Assembly: GCA_016271365.2 (NCBI GenBank)
Contig: CM028136.1
Span: 469,772,001 to 469,836,000, forward strand
Reading direction: 5' to 3'
DNA from: Neoceratodus forsteri
Lineage: Eukaryota > Chordata > Ceratodontiformes > Ceratodontidae
DNA: 64,000 nucleotides
Below the pieces are notes generated by a model. It ran no database searches. It saw only the letters and a program-made list of their open reading frames with translations, and had not been told where the DNA came from. Shown here one piece after another: positions 55,070-64,000 of this stretch. A program made the position numbers and the translations under genes. The number at the start of each line of letters is the position of its first letter. The first letter of the stretch is position 1.

Positions 55070-56727
55070 GGGCTGGATATTCAAAAGGGTTGCGCCATGC
55101 TCAATAGGGTTGCACCTGCGCAAGTCCGAAATTGCGCCATTCTGCCATATTCAGCAGGAGGCAGTTGCACCCCCCAAGTCAAGCTGAGCAACAGCGCAAT
55201 GCAAATGAAGGCATGCTGAACCAGAGGGGGAGGAACCATGCATAAACTGCACAGCCCGATATTCATCAGGCTGTGCAGAGTTGTGCAGGCGCACCCCAAC
55301 TTGCGCCTGCACAACTTTGAGCCCAAAAAAAAAGGAGTAAGTCGAGGACCACCCACAGGTGAGCTGCCACATTGCAGGACGCAACACAGCAGCTGCCACC
55401 TGTGGGTGGCCCTCAACCTACCTCCCTGTGCCCCCGCAGCCCAATCGTGGGCGAGTACTGACCGGCCCGGATCGCGCGTGTCGAGATATTCGATTACGGG
55501 CATTAGTTAACGCCACTCGGATTGAGTTCGCCGACATCGCTGGCAGCAGTCATCCCTCTGCGACATGTTCGGTGGTCAGTGACCGCGAAGCCCGTCGCCG
55601 GCAAAGCGTAGAGTAAACCTCCCACCAGCCTGACGGGCGCTGGGCGTCAACCCCCAAGGGCATATTCGGTGGTCCATGGACTCGAGCCTCGATCGCAGGA
55701 AGCAAACTGTTCAAACACCCATCAGGACCATTTACCTGGTGATCTAGTGCCTCACCATTCACTCACTCCACGAGCCACCACCACCGCCCCCTCTGTCATA
55801 TCTGGACTGCCTTGTACGGTATGGGCTGCATGCCCATTGGCTCTTGCTCTGCACCACGGGCGCAGCAGTTCACCGGGAGCCGTCGGCAGGCAGCGGGCAG
55901 CAGGCGGTGGGATGCTGCCGCCCGCCGCTGATGGAGGGGGGGAGCGGGTGGGGCTTCATGGGTGGTGGGTGGGGGCCACTAGATCACCAGGGTAGGTGGT
56001 CCTTGGGGGTTCGAACACTTTGCAGCCCGCGATCGGGCTGGTGGGGGTTTACTGTACACTTTGCCCGCGATCGGGCTGGTGGGGAGGTTTACTGTACACT
56101 TTGCCCCGATCGGGCTTCACGGTCCACTGGACCACCAGGGATATGTCCTGGGGGTTTGACACTTTGTTGCCCGCGATCGGCCAGTCGGGGGTGGGGTTAA
56201 CCAATGCCCGGATCGGGCCAGTCGGGGTGGGGGTTGACTAATGCCCGCGATTGGGCCAGTCGGGGGGTGGGGGGGTTTATACACGTTTGCCCGCGATCGG
56301 GCTGCAGGGGGCATCGGTCCCCGATGGCTGCTGCCTGGCAGGGTGCCAGGCACAAGTTCTCAGGGATCGGTGCACCTGCATGCTAATGGCATGCAAATGG
56401 GGCCATAAATAGATGCAAATGGCCCCCCTGCGCCTTGCATGAATTATGGCCCCATTTGCATGTCACCTTTTGAATATGGGAAATTTGTGCATGGCGCAAT
56501 GGTACTTGCACCACCGCAACTTGAATTCTCCACTCTGACCACCTGCGGTGGCGCAAGTTCCACTGCGCCATGCACAGTGGCTATGGCCGGGGGGGGTGGT
56601 GATATTCAAAGGAGTTTCTCAATAGCGCAACTCCTTTGAATATCACCTCGGCCACACCCCTGTGCAACTATTTTGTGCAGCGCAAGGGCTTGCACCACAA
56701 AATAGTGCAGTTTGAATATCCAGCCCA
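55070..56727. mobile_element. fold-back DNA transposon E3, 1.66 kb, CpG-rich
   Basis: Terminal repeats GGGCTGGATATTCAAA (55070) and its inverse TTTGAATATCCAGCCC (56712-56727). The left arm (about 55070-55780) and right arm (about 55930-56727) pair over most of their length around a centre near 55850. The arms hold a tandem unit of about 35-65 bp, GCCCGCGATCGGGC ... GGTTTACTGTACAC, seen at least seven times on the right (56024-56300) and in inverse at 55585-55650. It has the highest CpG density in the window. No transposase. E2 shares its end sequence and the CACTAGA(C/T)CACCAGG arm motif. Confidence 0.8.
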
Positions 56728-57890
56728 CACAGTATATGTAACCCCAGTCCTGTAGCAGTATACCTATGGCCCTCCCTTTCCTAGCCGATGAACAGCTAAT
56801 ATTGTTCTAAGTAATGTATTCCTCTGTGTTAAATGATCTCAAAGTATGAGGAAAAGAAAGAAAGAAAGGAAGGCTCATTGGAATCAAGTGTACTCTTGGA
56901 GTGAAAAGGAAGACTATGACATAAAAAGGAGCAAGTTATCTCCTTTTCAGCTGGGGCTGCTCTGACACAGCAAAGAAGGGAGCAAGTGGCTGAATCCTTC
57001 TCCTAAATGTCAGCCACCACTCCTAGTATGGTTCTGTGAAGAGACAAAATGAGGTAAAACAAGATCTTACCAGAATGCTGCCAAAAAACAAAATAAAGCA
57101 GCATGATAATTCTTGTGCAAACTGCTGCTCTAATGTAAAGGACAGAAATGAAAGGGACAGGACATCCCTTTGAAGCAAAAAGACTGTTTAAAGTGTGGTA
57201 ACCCTAAGGGAGCTTAATTAAAGTAAGGAGACTATAGAATCTATAAAAATGTTTACTTTATCTTCCCTGCTACTCACAGCCCAGTTAGACATTGAAAGAG
57301 GTACAGCAATAAAGTATTTAGTACTTATGTAAACTGATATAAATGTACAAAACCTGTGGCTTGCACATCAAGACTGAACTTTTTTCTATAGGGGAACAGC
57401 AGCTCCTGGAGGGCTATATTTATACCCAAAGCTTCTGTAGCCAGTTATCTATTATGGGAGGAGTTTTACTGCTAAGGGGCAATTAATGTTCTTACGAAAA
57501 AACCAAAATGCATGGCATTTTTCTCTAGTGTTGGGTCCATAACATGAAAAAGAATAACTGTGGCTTAGAAGTGATCCTATTTTATTCTGCATAGGCTGGG
57601 TTATGAGCCTTTAAAAGGACCATTTGAACTTAATTACATAATGGGGCAGATCACATGTTAAGTGATGTCAGCCCTAAAGGGTTTAAAACCTCTCTCCTGA
57701 AATCAGAGTTAGTCCAGCTAGGGAGAGGATCTGTGCTAGACATTGGTCTGATAAGAAACACAGTGAGAGATGGCCCTAGAAGGCTCTAGGGATCCACTCT
57801 GTGGGCAGTACTTTGGATGTTAAGAGTACTGTTATGCTGTAAATTTGTCCTTTTATTATTTTTGTTCTGAGAAATAAAATGATAAATGCT
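56728..57890. other. unassigned part of the LTR-element interior
   Basis: No coding match. The 57440-57960 part looks like an old retroviral-type LTR end (TGCTGTAAATTTG then AATAAAATG at 57874), but its partner was not found. Confidence 0.25.
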
Positions 57891-58442
57891 TCCAGCATTT
57901 TTTTATGCACTTCAGTGAATGGTCTGCCTGTTTATTGCATCCTGTCTATCTCACACTCTATGTCAAGTCGCAATTGTAATGAATGAATCAAGAGACATAG
58001 TGAGTTTATGTAGAGGGGTTGAACCTAGGACTGGGCCCCTGCTTAAAACTGACATGTCTGGTGGGGTTGGAGCAGGTAATTTCTCACCCCCAAAATTCTT
58101 TCTGTAGTACTAGACTTTACAGTCATCCAAATTTTCAGTTATGAAACATGACGGAAAACATGTAAATGCTGATTTCATGTCTAGATATGGTGCAGGAATT
58201 GATGTCAATGGAATATGACAAACTTTCCCTAAAAGAAGATGGGAAGGTACCATTAGTTTCTGTTGAGGAATGTGTTAATGCCTCAGGGCAAAGCATGATG
58301 ATATCCAATGTATTTATGAAGGAAAGTTTATCATTAATAGGGACCCTGAGACAGAGCCTTCTGAAGATGGATGGATGGGTGGAAGCTCCATCTCTTCCTG
58401 GGACAGCAAGGTGGTAAGCAGTCTGAGATAACTGCTTTCCTC

Positions 58443-58457
58443 TTAAGGTGGGGAATA
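58443..58457 (+). other. polypurine-tract-like motif
   Basis: TTAAGGTGGGGAATA immediately precedes TGTGTCAGGGAG, the first bases of the 3' LTR-like copy. Such a tract primes plus-strand synthesis. Confidence 0.55.
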
Positions 58458-58766
58458 TGTGTCAGGGAGATCCTGCCACTCTTGAGGACTAACCTTTCTT
58501 AAATCTGTTGCAACAGTTCTTCTGTTTCTTAGCCTAATCTATCCTTTAAAATTTCTAGTCCATAAGGTTGGCCACCTATAGTCTCCCTTCCCCTTTCTTG
58601 ACTATGCTATAGTGTCCTCTTTAATTTTCCTTTTCCCTCTCAGGTCCTCATACAGAAAGATTATTGTGGTGACCTCCAAGCTTATGTAAAACAACAGGCT
58701 ATGTTTATCGTTGTTGGATTTAGTATGTAATAGCACTATATCAAAAAATACCTTGATGTATACATC
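58458..58766 (+). repeat. LTR-like repeat, 3' copy (truncated)
   Basis: Starts TGTGTCAGGGAGATCCTGCC and is collinear with 51934-52219 from 58481. It stops at 58766, where unrelated sequence starts (GGGCAGGATTCACAAAG, itself loosely similar to the E2/E3 termini). The remaining ~600 bp of LTR are absent. Confidence 0.7.
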
Positions 58767-59510
58767 TTGGGCAGGATTCACAAAGAAAGCCAAAAATCCC
58801 ACAGATGTGGGAAAAAGGCCTGCAGCACTGCAGAAATTCAGTTGCATAATATTCACAAGAGAAATTGAGCAGGTGTGTAATTTCATAAAAGCCCCGCAGG
58901 TGCAGAATTTCAGCAGCTGCAGAATCTGCGCATGTGCTGAAAGTCCACAACTGTGGATCCACAGCTCCAGAAATAGCTTAGGAGGCATAGCAACAGGTGA
59001 ACTTAATTAGCTGAAACAGCAGACTTTAACAGGGCTGCCATAGAATGATGCTGAAAGCACCCACAGAGACCAGCAACCAGTTCCTCAACTGGGACCACTG
59101 CAGCACCACAGGTACCAGTAATACCATGGCACCACAGTGTCCAACTGTTACTGCTGGTTCCCCCTCACTGGGATGTTCCTGTTGCCTGCAGGGGCAGCAC
59201 TCACTGCAGGCTGGCCAGGCTCTACTGCCTGTGGGGCTCCGTCATGGGCTGCATGGGTTGCACTGCACTCTTTTCTATGTAGACTTATGAGATCCATATG
59301 TTCCATGACACAGAGACACACACACCACAGCAAGTGCAGCAACTGTCAATTAATGAGGTAGTCCCTGTGTGTCTCAGTCTCTCCATGAAAGACAAACCCT
59401 GCTCTCTCCCATTTGATCATCCCTATGTACACTTAAGAGTGAGAGAGACAGACAGACAGACACACACACACACACACACACACTGTAGCAACTTTCAATG
59501 AAACAGTTGC
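58767..59510. other. unassigned sequence with (GACA)/(CA) tract
   Basis: Starts with a transposon-end-like GGGCAGGATTCACAAAG, but no inverted partner was found. Several short inverted words, such as CCCACAGATGTGGG, follow. A (GACA)n/(CA)n tract lies at 59447-59484. Frames here are chance. Confidence 0.3.
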
Positions 59511-59512
59511 TC

Positions 59513-60235
59513 ATAGAAGCATAGAATTTGATGGCAGATAAGGACTGCTTGGCCCACCTAGTCTACCCATTTCCCTACCTGATGGATAAGCAGCAGATCC
59601 TAGTTAATCAACAGCTTACTTCTTCCTACCCCTCACTAGAATTGCCGTATGCCTGTCCCATGCATTCTTGAATTTTCCCACTGTTCCTGACTCCACAACC
59701 TCCTCAGAAAGGCTGTTCCATGCATCCACAACCCTCTCTGTGAAAAAATACTTTCTAACATTACCTCTGAGCCGTCCCCCCTCTATCTTCAAATTGTGCC
59801 CCCTTGTTCTTGCACATCTCTTCTTCTGAAAGATGCTGCCCTCTTGTACTTTGTTAATTCCCTTGAGATACTTGAAAGTTTCTATCATGCCCCCCTCTCC
59901 CTCCTTTCCTCAAGGGTATACATATTAAGTTGCTTTAGTCTCTCCTTGTATGTCTTCTGGAGCAGACCCTGCACCATTTTGGTTGCCCTCCTCTGTACAG
60001 CCTCCATTCTATATCTTTGCAGAGATGGGGCCTCCAGAATTGCACACAGTACTCCAGATGGGGTCTAACCAACTGTCTGTACAGAGGGATAACAACTTCC
60101 TGTTTTCTACTGTTGATGCCTCTCCCTATGCATCCCAGTATCCCCCCAGCCCTCCTTACTGCCTTGTCACATTGCTTGCCCACCTTTAGGTCACCTGATA
60201 TAATTATTCCTAGGTCTCTTTCGATTTTTATTGTT
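59513..60235 (-). mobile_element. CR1 LINE 3' end
   Basis: Minus strand. The UTR at 59515-59570 gives in reverse GGGTAGACTAGGTGGGCC and a TTATCTGCC stretch. Coding 59616-59888 has MIETFKYLKGINKVQEGS, RLRGNVRKYFFTERVVDAW and FKNAWDRHTAILV. 59935-60235 has ERDLGIIISGDLKVGKQC, GILGCIGRGINSRKQEVV and LVRPHLEYCVQFWRPHLCKD. It is truncated upstream at about 60235. The UTR is closest to that of 11481-11906. Confidence 0.88.
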
Positions 60236-62277
60236 GTTATGAACTCACCCCCATAGTGTCATAACACAACACAGAGACAGAGACACAATGTAATAATGTA
60301 GGGACACACTGTCCTCTTAAGTAACTACACAAACATGGAGATATTGTCAAGCCATCACCCATAGACACTCCAAGTAGTCCATATTTAAACAGTTGCAAAA
60401 CTCCAACAACTAAGTGAGATCCAGTATTGCAGGCTTGAGAACCACACAGTAGACCAACAAAAGAGCCATAGTATAGATTATCAATCCTTGGGGTGATGGA
60501 TGGGGAGGGTGGAGTAGAGGAAGGACCTGCAGGACACAGATCCCCCCCCAGAAGAGGTCCCATAGCCCATATACCACTGTAATTCTCTTACTTATAGAGG
60601 ATATGGGCACCACAGACAGTGATGCCTCCTATGGAAACCCATGTTCTCTCGAACTTGAAGGATGACACTGGCATTGCCTATGTTGTTACCACCCTGGAAG
60701 TTGGGTCTTGGCTGAGGTGTCCAGTGGAACCTAACAGACTATACCACTCTGAAAACTCCAAGCAAGGCTAATGAAGGAAAAAGACACTCACTGCACTTGC
60801 AGCCACATGTAGGAGGTGGTCCATTGCAGGCTGCTGTATCAAGGCATCTAAAGTGGTGTTGTCTGCCAACTATAGTAAATCAGAACTTCTTCTGCTCCCC
60901 ATAGTGCAAACAGAGACAACTGCCATCAGACAGTTCACTGCTAGAAATAGCAGGCTATATATTTTGAGTGCAAAGTGGCCAGATCCCTCTGCAGGACTGC
61001 TCGTCCCAGAGCCAAAAATTGTTAGCCTTTCCCCTGCCAGACTGCTCATGCATGCTGAGCAGGAAAAAAGGTCCCCTAGGAGAAAACAAGTCAGAAAATT
61101 TCTATCAGCCAGACTGCACAGGCTGAACACTAACACACAGTAAACAGGCAGACTGCTCTGACTAAGCAGTCCACTCCTGAACACCAAGGGATCACTACTC
61201 TGAGAAGGCACAGGCATCAGATGTCATGTGAACATGTGACATCATTAGGCTGGTGTGCACCTCATGCATGCACAGCTGTGCTTGCTCCATTGACAGCATG
61301 GAGCCATCAGGTTGGTGCATGCCTTGAGCACATGCATAGTCCCACTCATTCCACAGCTGAGCAGAAAGTGTGCCAAGTGCTGAGGGGAAAACTGGCAGTT
61401 AGAAAGTGGCCAACTAATGGAAAATGTGCAACGCTCTAAACGACTATTTCAGAATGGTGCTGATAAAGGAATGGCCACTGTTCAGTGGCCAGCTGAACAT
61501 GGCAAGTATACCCTAATCCAATACAAGCATCTACAGATTTTTTTTTTAACAAGACCAGCCAGTGTTCATAGGGAACAGTACTACATGCTGACTCCAGAAC
61601 ATAGGATGGGTAGGGGGACACCATGAGAAGGATCTAAAATTAAAGCCTACTCCACAACTACTCCTGACAGACTCACAAGACCAATAAAAACAACAAAGAG
61701 CAGACAAAACAAAGCAGAGACCAGCACCCCCACCTAACCAGGAAAACATACTGATAGAAGTTACTAATGATGAAACCCACCTAAGACAATAAACATTACT
61801 TACCTGTGGCACCAGGCTAAACTTATAAACTTTCCAGAGAAAAGAACACCCTCCAAGGCAAGTGGTCTCCATCCTTGCACTGGAGGCACTGGAAATGAAA
61901 GTTAGCTAGCAAGTCAGCCATTTTGAAAACCTTAGCTAACAGGAATGATTTCTAAATACATGCGTGTGCTGTGTTACAAGAAAGCCTCTACCTGCCCACA
62001 AGTTACACAATCTTGATCACAAAACAATAGACAAATAATCTTTCAGAGGGTTTTTCTATTCTACTAGCCCTATGTGGTACAACTTAAAACTGAGGTGAAA
62101 TGCAGCTGGAATGCATCATATCCTTGGGGTTTCATGCTAAGGTCACAGTTCTGGAGCTGTACCAATATCACAATAGGGTAACACAATACCCATATGTATT
62201 AACTACCTTCCTCATTGACAACATGGAACAATATAGAAAAATAAATAGAGATCAATGAGGGATTCTTTTAAATATAT
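60236..62277. other. unassigned sequence
   Basis: No coding match and no array. Contains a T run at 61539-61547. ORFs of 60-115 codons on both strands (60853-61217, 61546-61872) overlap each other antiparallel and show no domain. Confidence 0.3.
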
Positions 62278-62635
62278 TGTAGGAGAACCATAGCTGACAC
62301 TGGGAATTGGGTACCCCAGTGTTGGGATGACTTTCAGTGACACAGGGGGTGGGCAACCTGGTGCCACTATCTATCTTTTAGGGGGATAACCTGGAGGGAA
62401 GGGGTGGTTGTAAGAAGTGGTACTAGGAATGGCACCCTCAATCTGCTATTATTTTATTATATTATGATGAGGGAGTGGACATCATGGAGGGGAGGGAGGC
62501 AAGACAGCAGGGACCAGTAGTGAGCACCTTGGCCAGCTTACTAGTTAAAAAAAAGGATTGGGGGTGGGCAACCTGATGGGGATGGGGAGAAAGAAGCAGT
62601 AGCAGGGAAGGTCACCAGGGTCCACTAAAAAAAAG

Positions 62636-62637
62636 AA

Positions 62638-62670
<33 letters not shown>

Positions 62671-62671
62671 C
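62636..62671. repeat. (GATA)n microsatellite
   Basis: About nine GATA units, ending where the small inverted-repeat element begins. Confidence 0.9.
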
Positions 62672-63037
62672 AGAGATGGGCGAAGTCCACAAAATTTGCT
62701 ACTTGAATCAATCCATGAATTTTGTACAATTCACAAAATAATCCACGGTTGCAAATTGTGAAGTTCAACCTGCGAAGTGTGGAATATCACTTATGAACAT
62801 CAGAATTTCACCCTGATGGTGGAATTTCACCACTCATGGTGAAATTCTTCATTTCATGGGCAAAATTCCACACATTGCAGGTGAAACTCCATACTTCATG
62901 GGTGAAATTCCACACTTCATGATGAAGATTTGCATGTTAAATAGTGAAATTGGATGAATTCATGGATTGCTCCATTGAGGAAAATTTCCTGACTTCACCA
63001 GAACTTCATCGGTGAATTAAAACATTGCAGCATCTCT
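62672..63037. mobile_element. small inverted-repeat element inside GATA tract
   Basis: Bounded by AGAGATGGGCGAA and CATCTCT and sitting between GATA units on both sides. Its interior repeats GTGAAATTCCACACTTCATG and its inverse (CGAAGTGTGGAATATCAC), folding around about 62830. The termini recall hAT elements, but only 7 bp pair at the very ends, so the superfamily is open. Confidence 0.5.
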
Positions 63038-63039
<2 letters not shown>

Positions 63040-63122
<83 letters not shown>

Positions 63123-63123
63123 C
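63040..63123. repeat. (GACA)n-(GATA)n tract
   Basis: About 11 GACA units followed by about 9 GATA units. The complement is found at 63206-63285 in inverted order. Confidence 0.95.
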
Positions 63124-63203
63124 TGAGAGAGATAGACAGATCAGGGAATCAGTGGCTCACTGCTCTAAATTAATCTGTATATATCTATCTGCCTGTCTGT
63201 CTG

Positions 63204-63205
<2 letters not shown>

Positions 63206-63292
<87 letters not shown>

Positions 63293-63300
63293 CCTATCTA
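63206..63300. repeat. (TATC)n-(TGTC)n tract
   Basis: Complementary and mirror-ordered to 63040-63123, with about 80 bp between, so the two can pair as a long hairpin. Less regular CTGT/CTAT units continue to about 63385. Confidence 0.95.
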
Positions 63301-63582
63301 TTGATCATCTGTCTGTCTGTCTATCTAGCCATCCTGTCTGTCTGTCTGTGAGTCTGTCTATTTATCTGTTCTATCTATTCTATCTATTTTCATATTTTTC
63401 TAATGTGGACCAGGGTGCCATCCTTAGCACCACTTCATTCACCCCCTCCTTCCCAGGTTGCCTGCCCACTTTCCTCTAATTATATATAGGTGTCAGCATA
63501 GGGGTGCCCACGCATGGTGCTGCTAAAGATCTTCCTGACACTGGGGTGCCAAATCCCCAGTGTTGGCTATGATACCCTTACA

Positions 63583-64000
63583 GTAAAGAAAACCGCCTCC
63601 CACTGACATGTTTTCTAACCTGAAAAAAGAAAATGGGCCACCAGTGATCTGCCTCCCACACTCCCACTCATCACATTGCCATCTCCCACTCATCACCCCC
63701 CCCCACACACGCCCTCACTCACCTGAACATGTCCCCTGATTTAGCTCCACTCTCTGATGGAAGACACATCTTGCTGCTGGAACCAGTGACTGCAATATGC
63801 AAAAATAAGATAACCGTTTTATGAATAAAAGTTCAAACCCCATTGAAATATGTTAAACTGCACCTACCTTGTTTCTCATATTTTCAGTTGTTGGTTCCAG
63901 CAGTAAGATGTGTCTTTGATCAGAGAGTGGATGTACATCATAGGGACATGTTCAAGTGATTGAGGGTGTACGTATGGATGTGTGTGGTGGGTGCTGAGAG
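63583..64000. mobile_element. fold-back element E5, running off the window
   Basis: CTGAACATGTCCCCTGAT ... CACTCTCTGATGGAAGACAC and ATCTTGCTGCTGGAACCA (63722-63787) pair with TGGTTCCAGCAGTAAGAT ... GTGTCTTTGATCAGAGAGTG and GGGACATGTTCAAG (63893-63957), around a centre near 63838. The pairing extends outward (CACACACGCCCTCACTCAC with GTGATTGAGGGTG-TACG) to the window's edge. Left limit uncertain, between 63583 and 63690. Confidence 0.7.

Larger units (their letters stand above)
52829..58457 (+). mobile_element. internal region of a non-autonomous LTR retroelement
   Basis: Bounded by the PBS-like motif and by a polypurine-like TTAAGGTGGGGAATA (58443-58457) ahead of the 3' LTR copy. After subtracting a nested CR1 fragment (54090-55040) and fold-back E3 (55070-56727), about 3.1 kb remain, with no protease, RT or integrase. 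Small frames at 53123-53383, 53380-53586 and 58166-58417 do not match known gag proteins. It is either a LARD-like derivative or an old deleted element. Confidence 0.5.
62278..63582. mobile_element. fold-back element E4 with GACA/GATA arms
   Basis: The left end (62278) TGTAGGAGAACCATAGCTGAC and the right end read in reverse (from 63582) TGTAAGGGTATCATAGCCAAC match. The next 150 bp also pair (CACTGGG, GGTACCCCAGTGT, GGGCAACCTG, AAGTGGTACTAGGAATGGC), and the pairing continues into (GATA)n and (GACA)n on the left against (TATC)n and (TGTC)n on the right. No coding sequence. A smaller element (62672-63037) sits inside the left arm. Confidence 0.75.

Noticed and set aside
58767..58785. Another E2/E3-type terminus (GGGCAGGATTCACAAAG)
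   Set aside because: Only loosely similar and no inverted partner within the next 1 kb.
62636..63385. GATA/GACA tract as evidence of a sex chromosome
   Set aside because: Such tracts are common on autosomes; a single locus gives no information.

Overview
This is vertebrate nuclear DNA that consists almost entirely of transposable elements and simple repeats. No exon of a host gene could be recognised. The mix of CR1, L2, L1 and Tx1-clade LINEs, a Ty3/gypsy-type remnant, a PIF/Harbinger-like MITE, fold-back DNA transposons and long GATA/GACA tracts fits a large-genome lower tetrapod or lungfish (a caecilian or other amphibian is my best guess). The sequence alone does not settle the species. 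Most of the window is poor in CpG. Two pockets (about 47.93-50.9 kb and 55.4-56.35 kb) are CpG-rich, and both lie inside comparatively fresh transposons.

Layout. 0-3.2 kb: CR1 on the minus strand, broken by a short insertion near its 3' end. 3.2-5.25 kb: Ty3/gypsy pol on the plus strand, split inside RNase H by a 1.16-kb TIR element with a TTA target duplication. 5.7-11.5 kb: dispersed repeat 'R' in two copies, a minus-strand CR1 of a second subfamily (6.1-8.48 kb) and unassigned DNA. 11.5-18.6 kb: a CR1 3' end, then a SINE-like repeat split by a 6.4-kb Tx1-clade LINE (minus). That LINE itself carries a 0.59-kb retroposed insert with 16-bp target duplications. 18.6-19.8 kb: another CR1 fragment. 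20.6-22.6 kb: a GGATCC-rich array, a 425-bp perfect-looking fold-back and a ~165-bp tandem repeat. 22.7-33.5 kb: one L1-like LINE (plus), spread out by a 1.49-kb fold-back in ORF1 and by L2 and other repeats in ORF2. 33.5-43 kb: AT-rich palindromic repeats, degenerate C-rich arrays, microsatellites and unassigned sequence. 43-52 kb: a near full-length CR1 (plus) with an ORF1 esterase domain and a long ORF2, cut by a near full-length L2. 51.9-58.8 kb: a pair of LTR-like direct repeats with PBS-like and PPT-like motifs but no pol, holding a CR1 3' fragment and a 1.66-kb CpG-rich fold-back. 59.5-60.2 kb: CR1 3' end (minus). 62.3-64 kb: two further fold-backs, one with GACA/GATA arms.

How the parts relate. 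The interest lies in the nesting and in the DNA-level structures. The fold-backs at 23.2-24.7 kb and 55.1-56.7 kb share 16 of the first 19 terminal bases and a common arm motif, and look like one family whose arms are tandem arrays. The L2 at 47.9 kb has at its 5' junction about 47 bp copied from CR1 sequence that originally lay about 250 bp downstream. The Tx1-clade LINE sits cleanly in the middle of a SINE-like repeat. None of the retrotransposon reading frames is intact, so nothing here is expected to be active.
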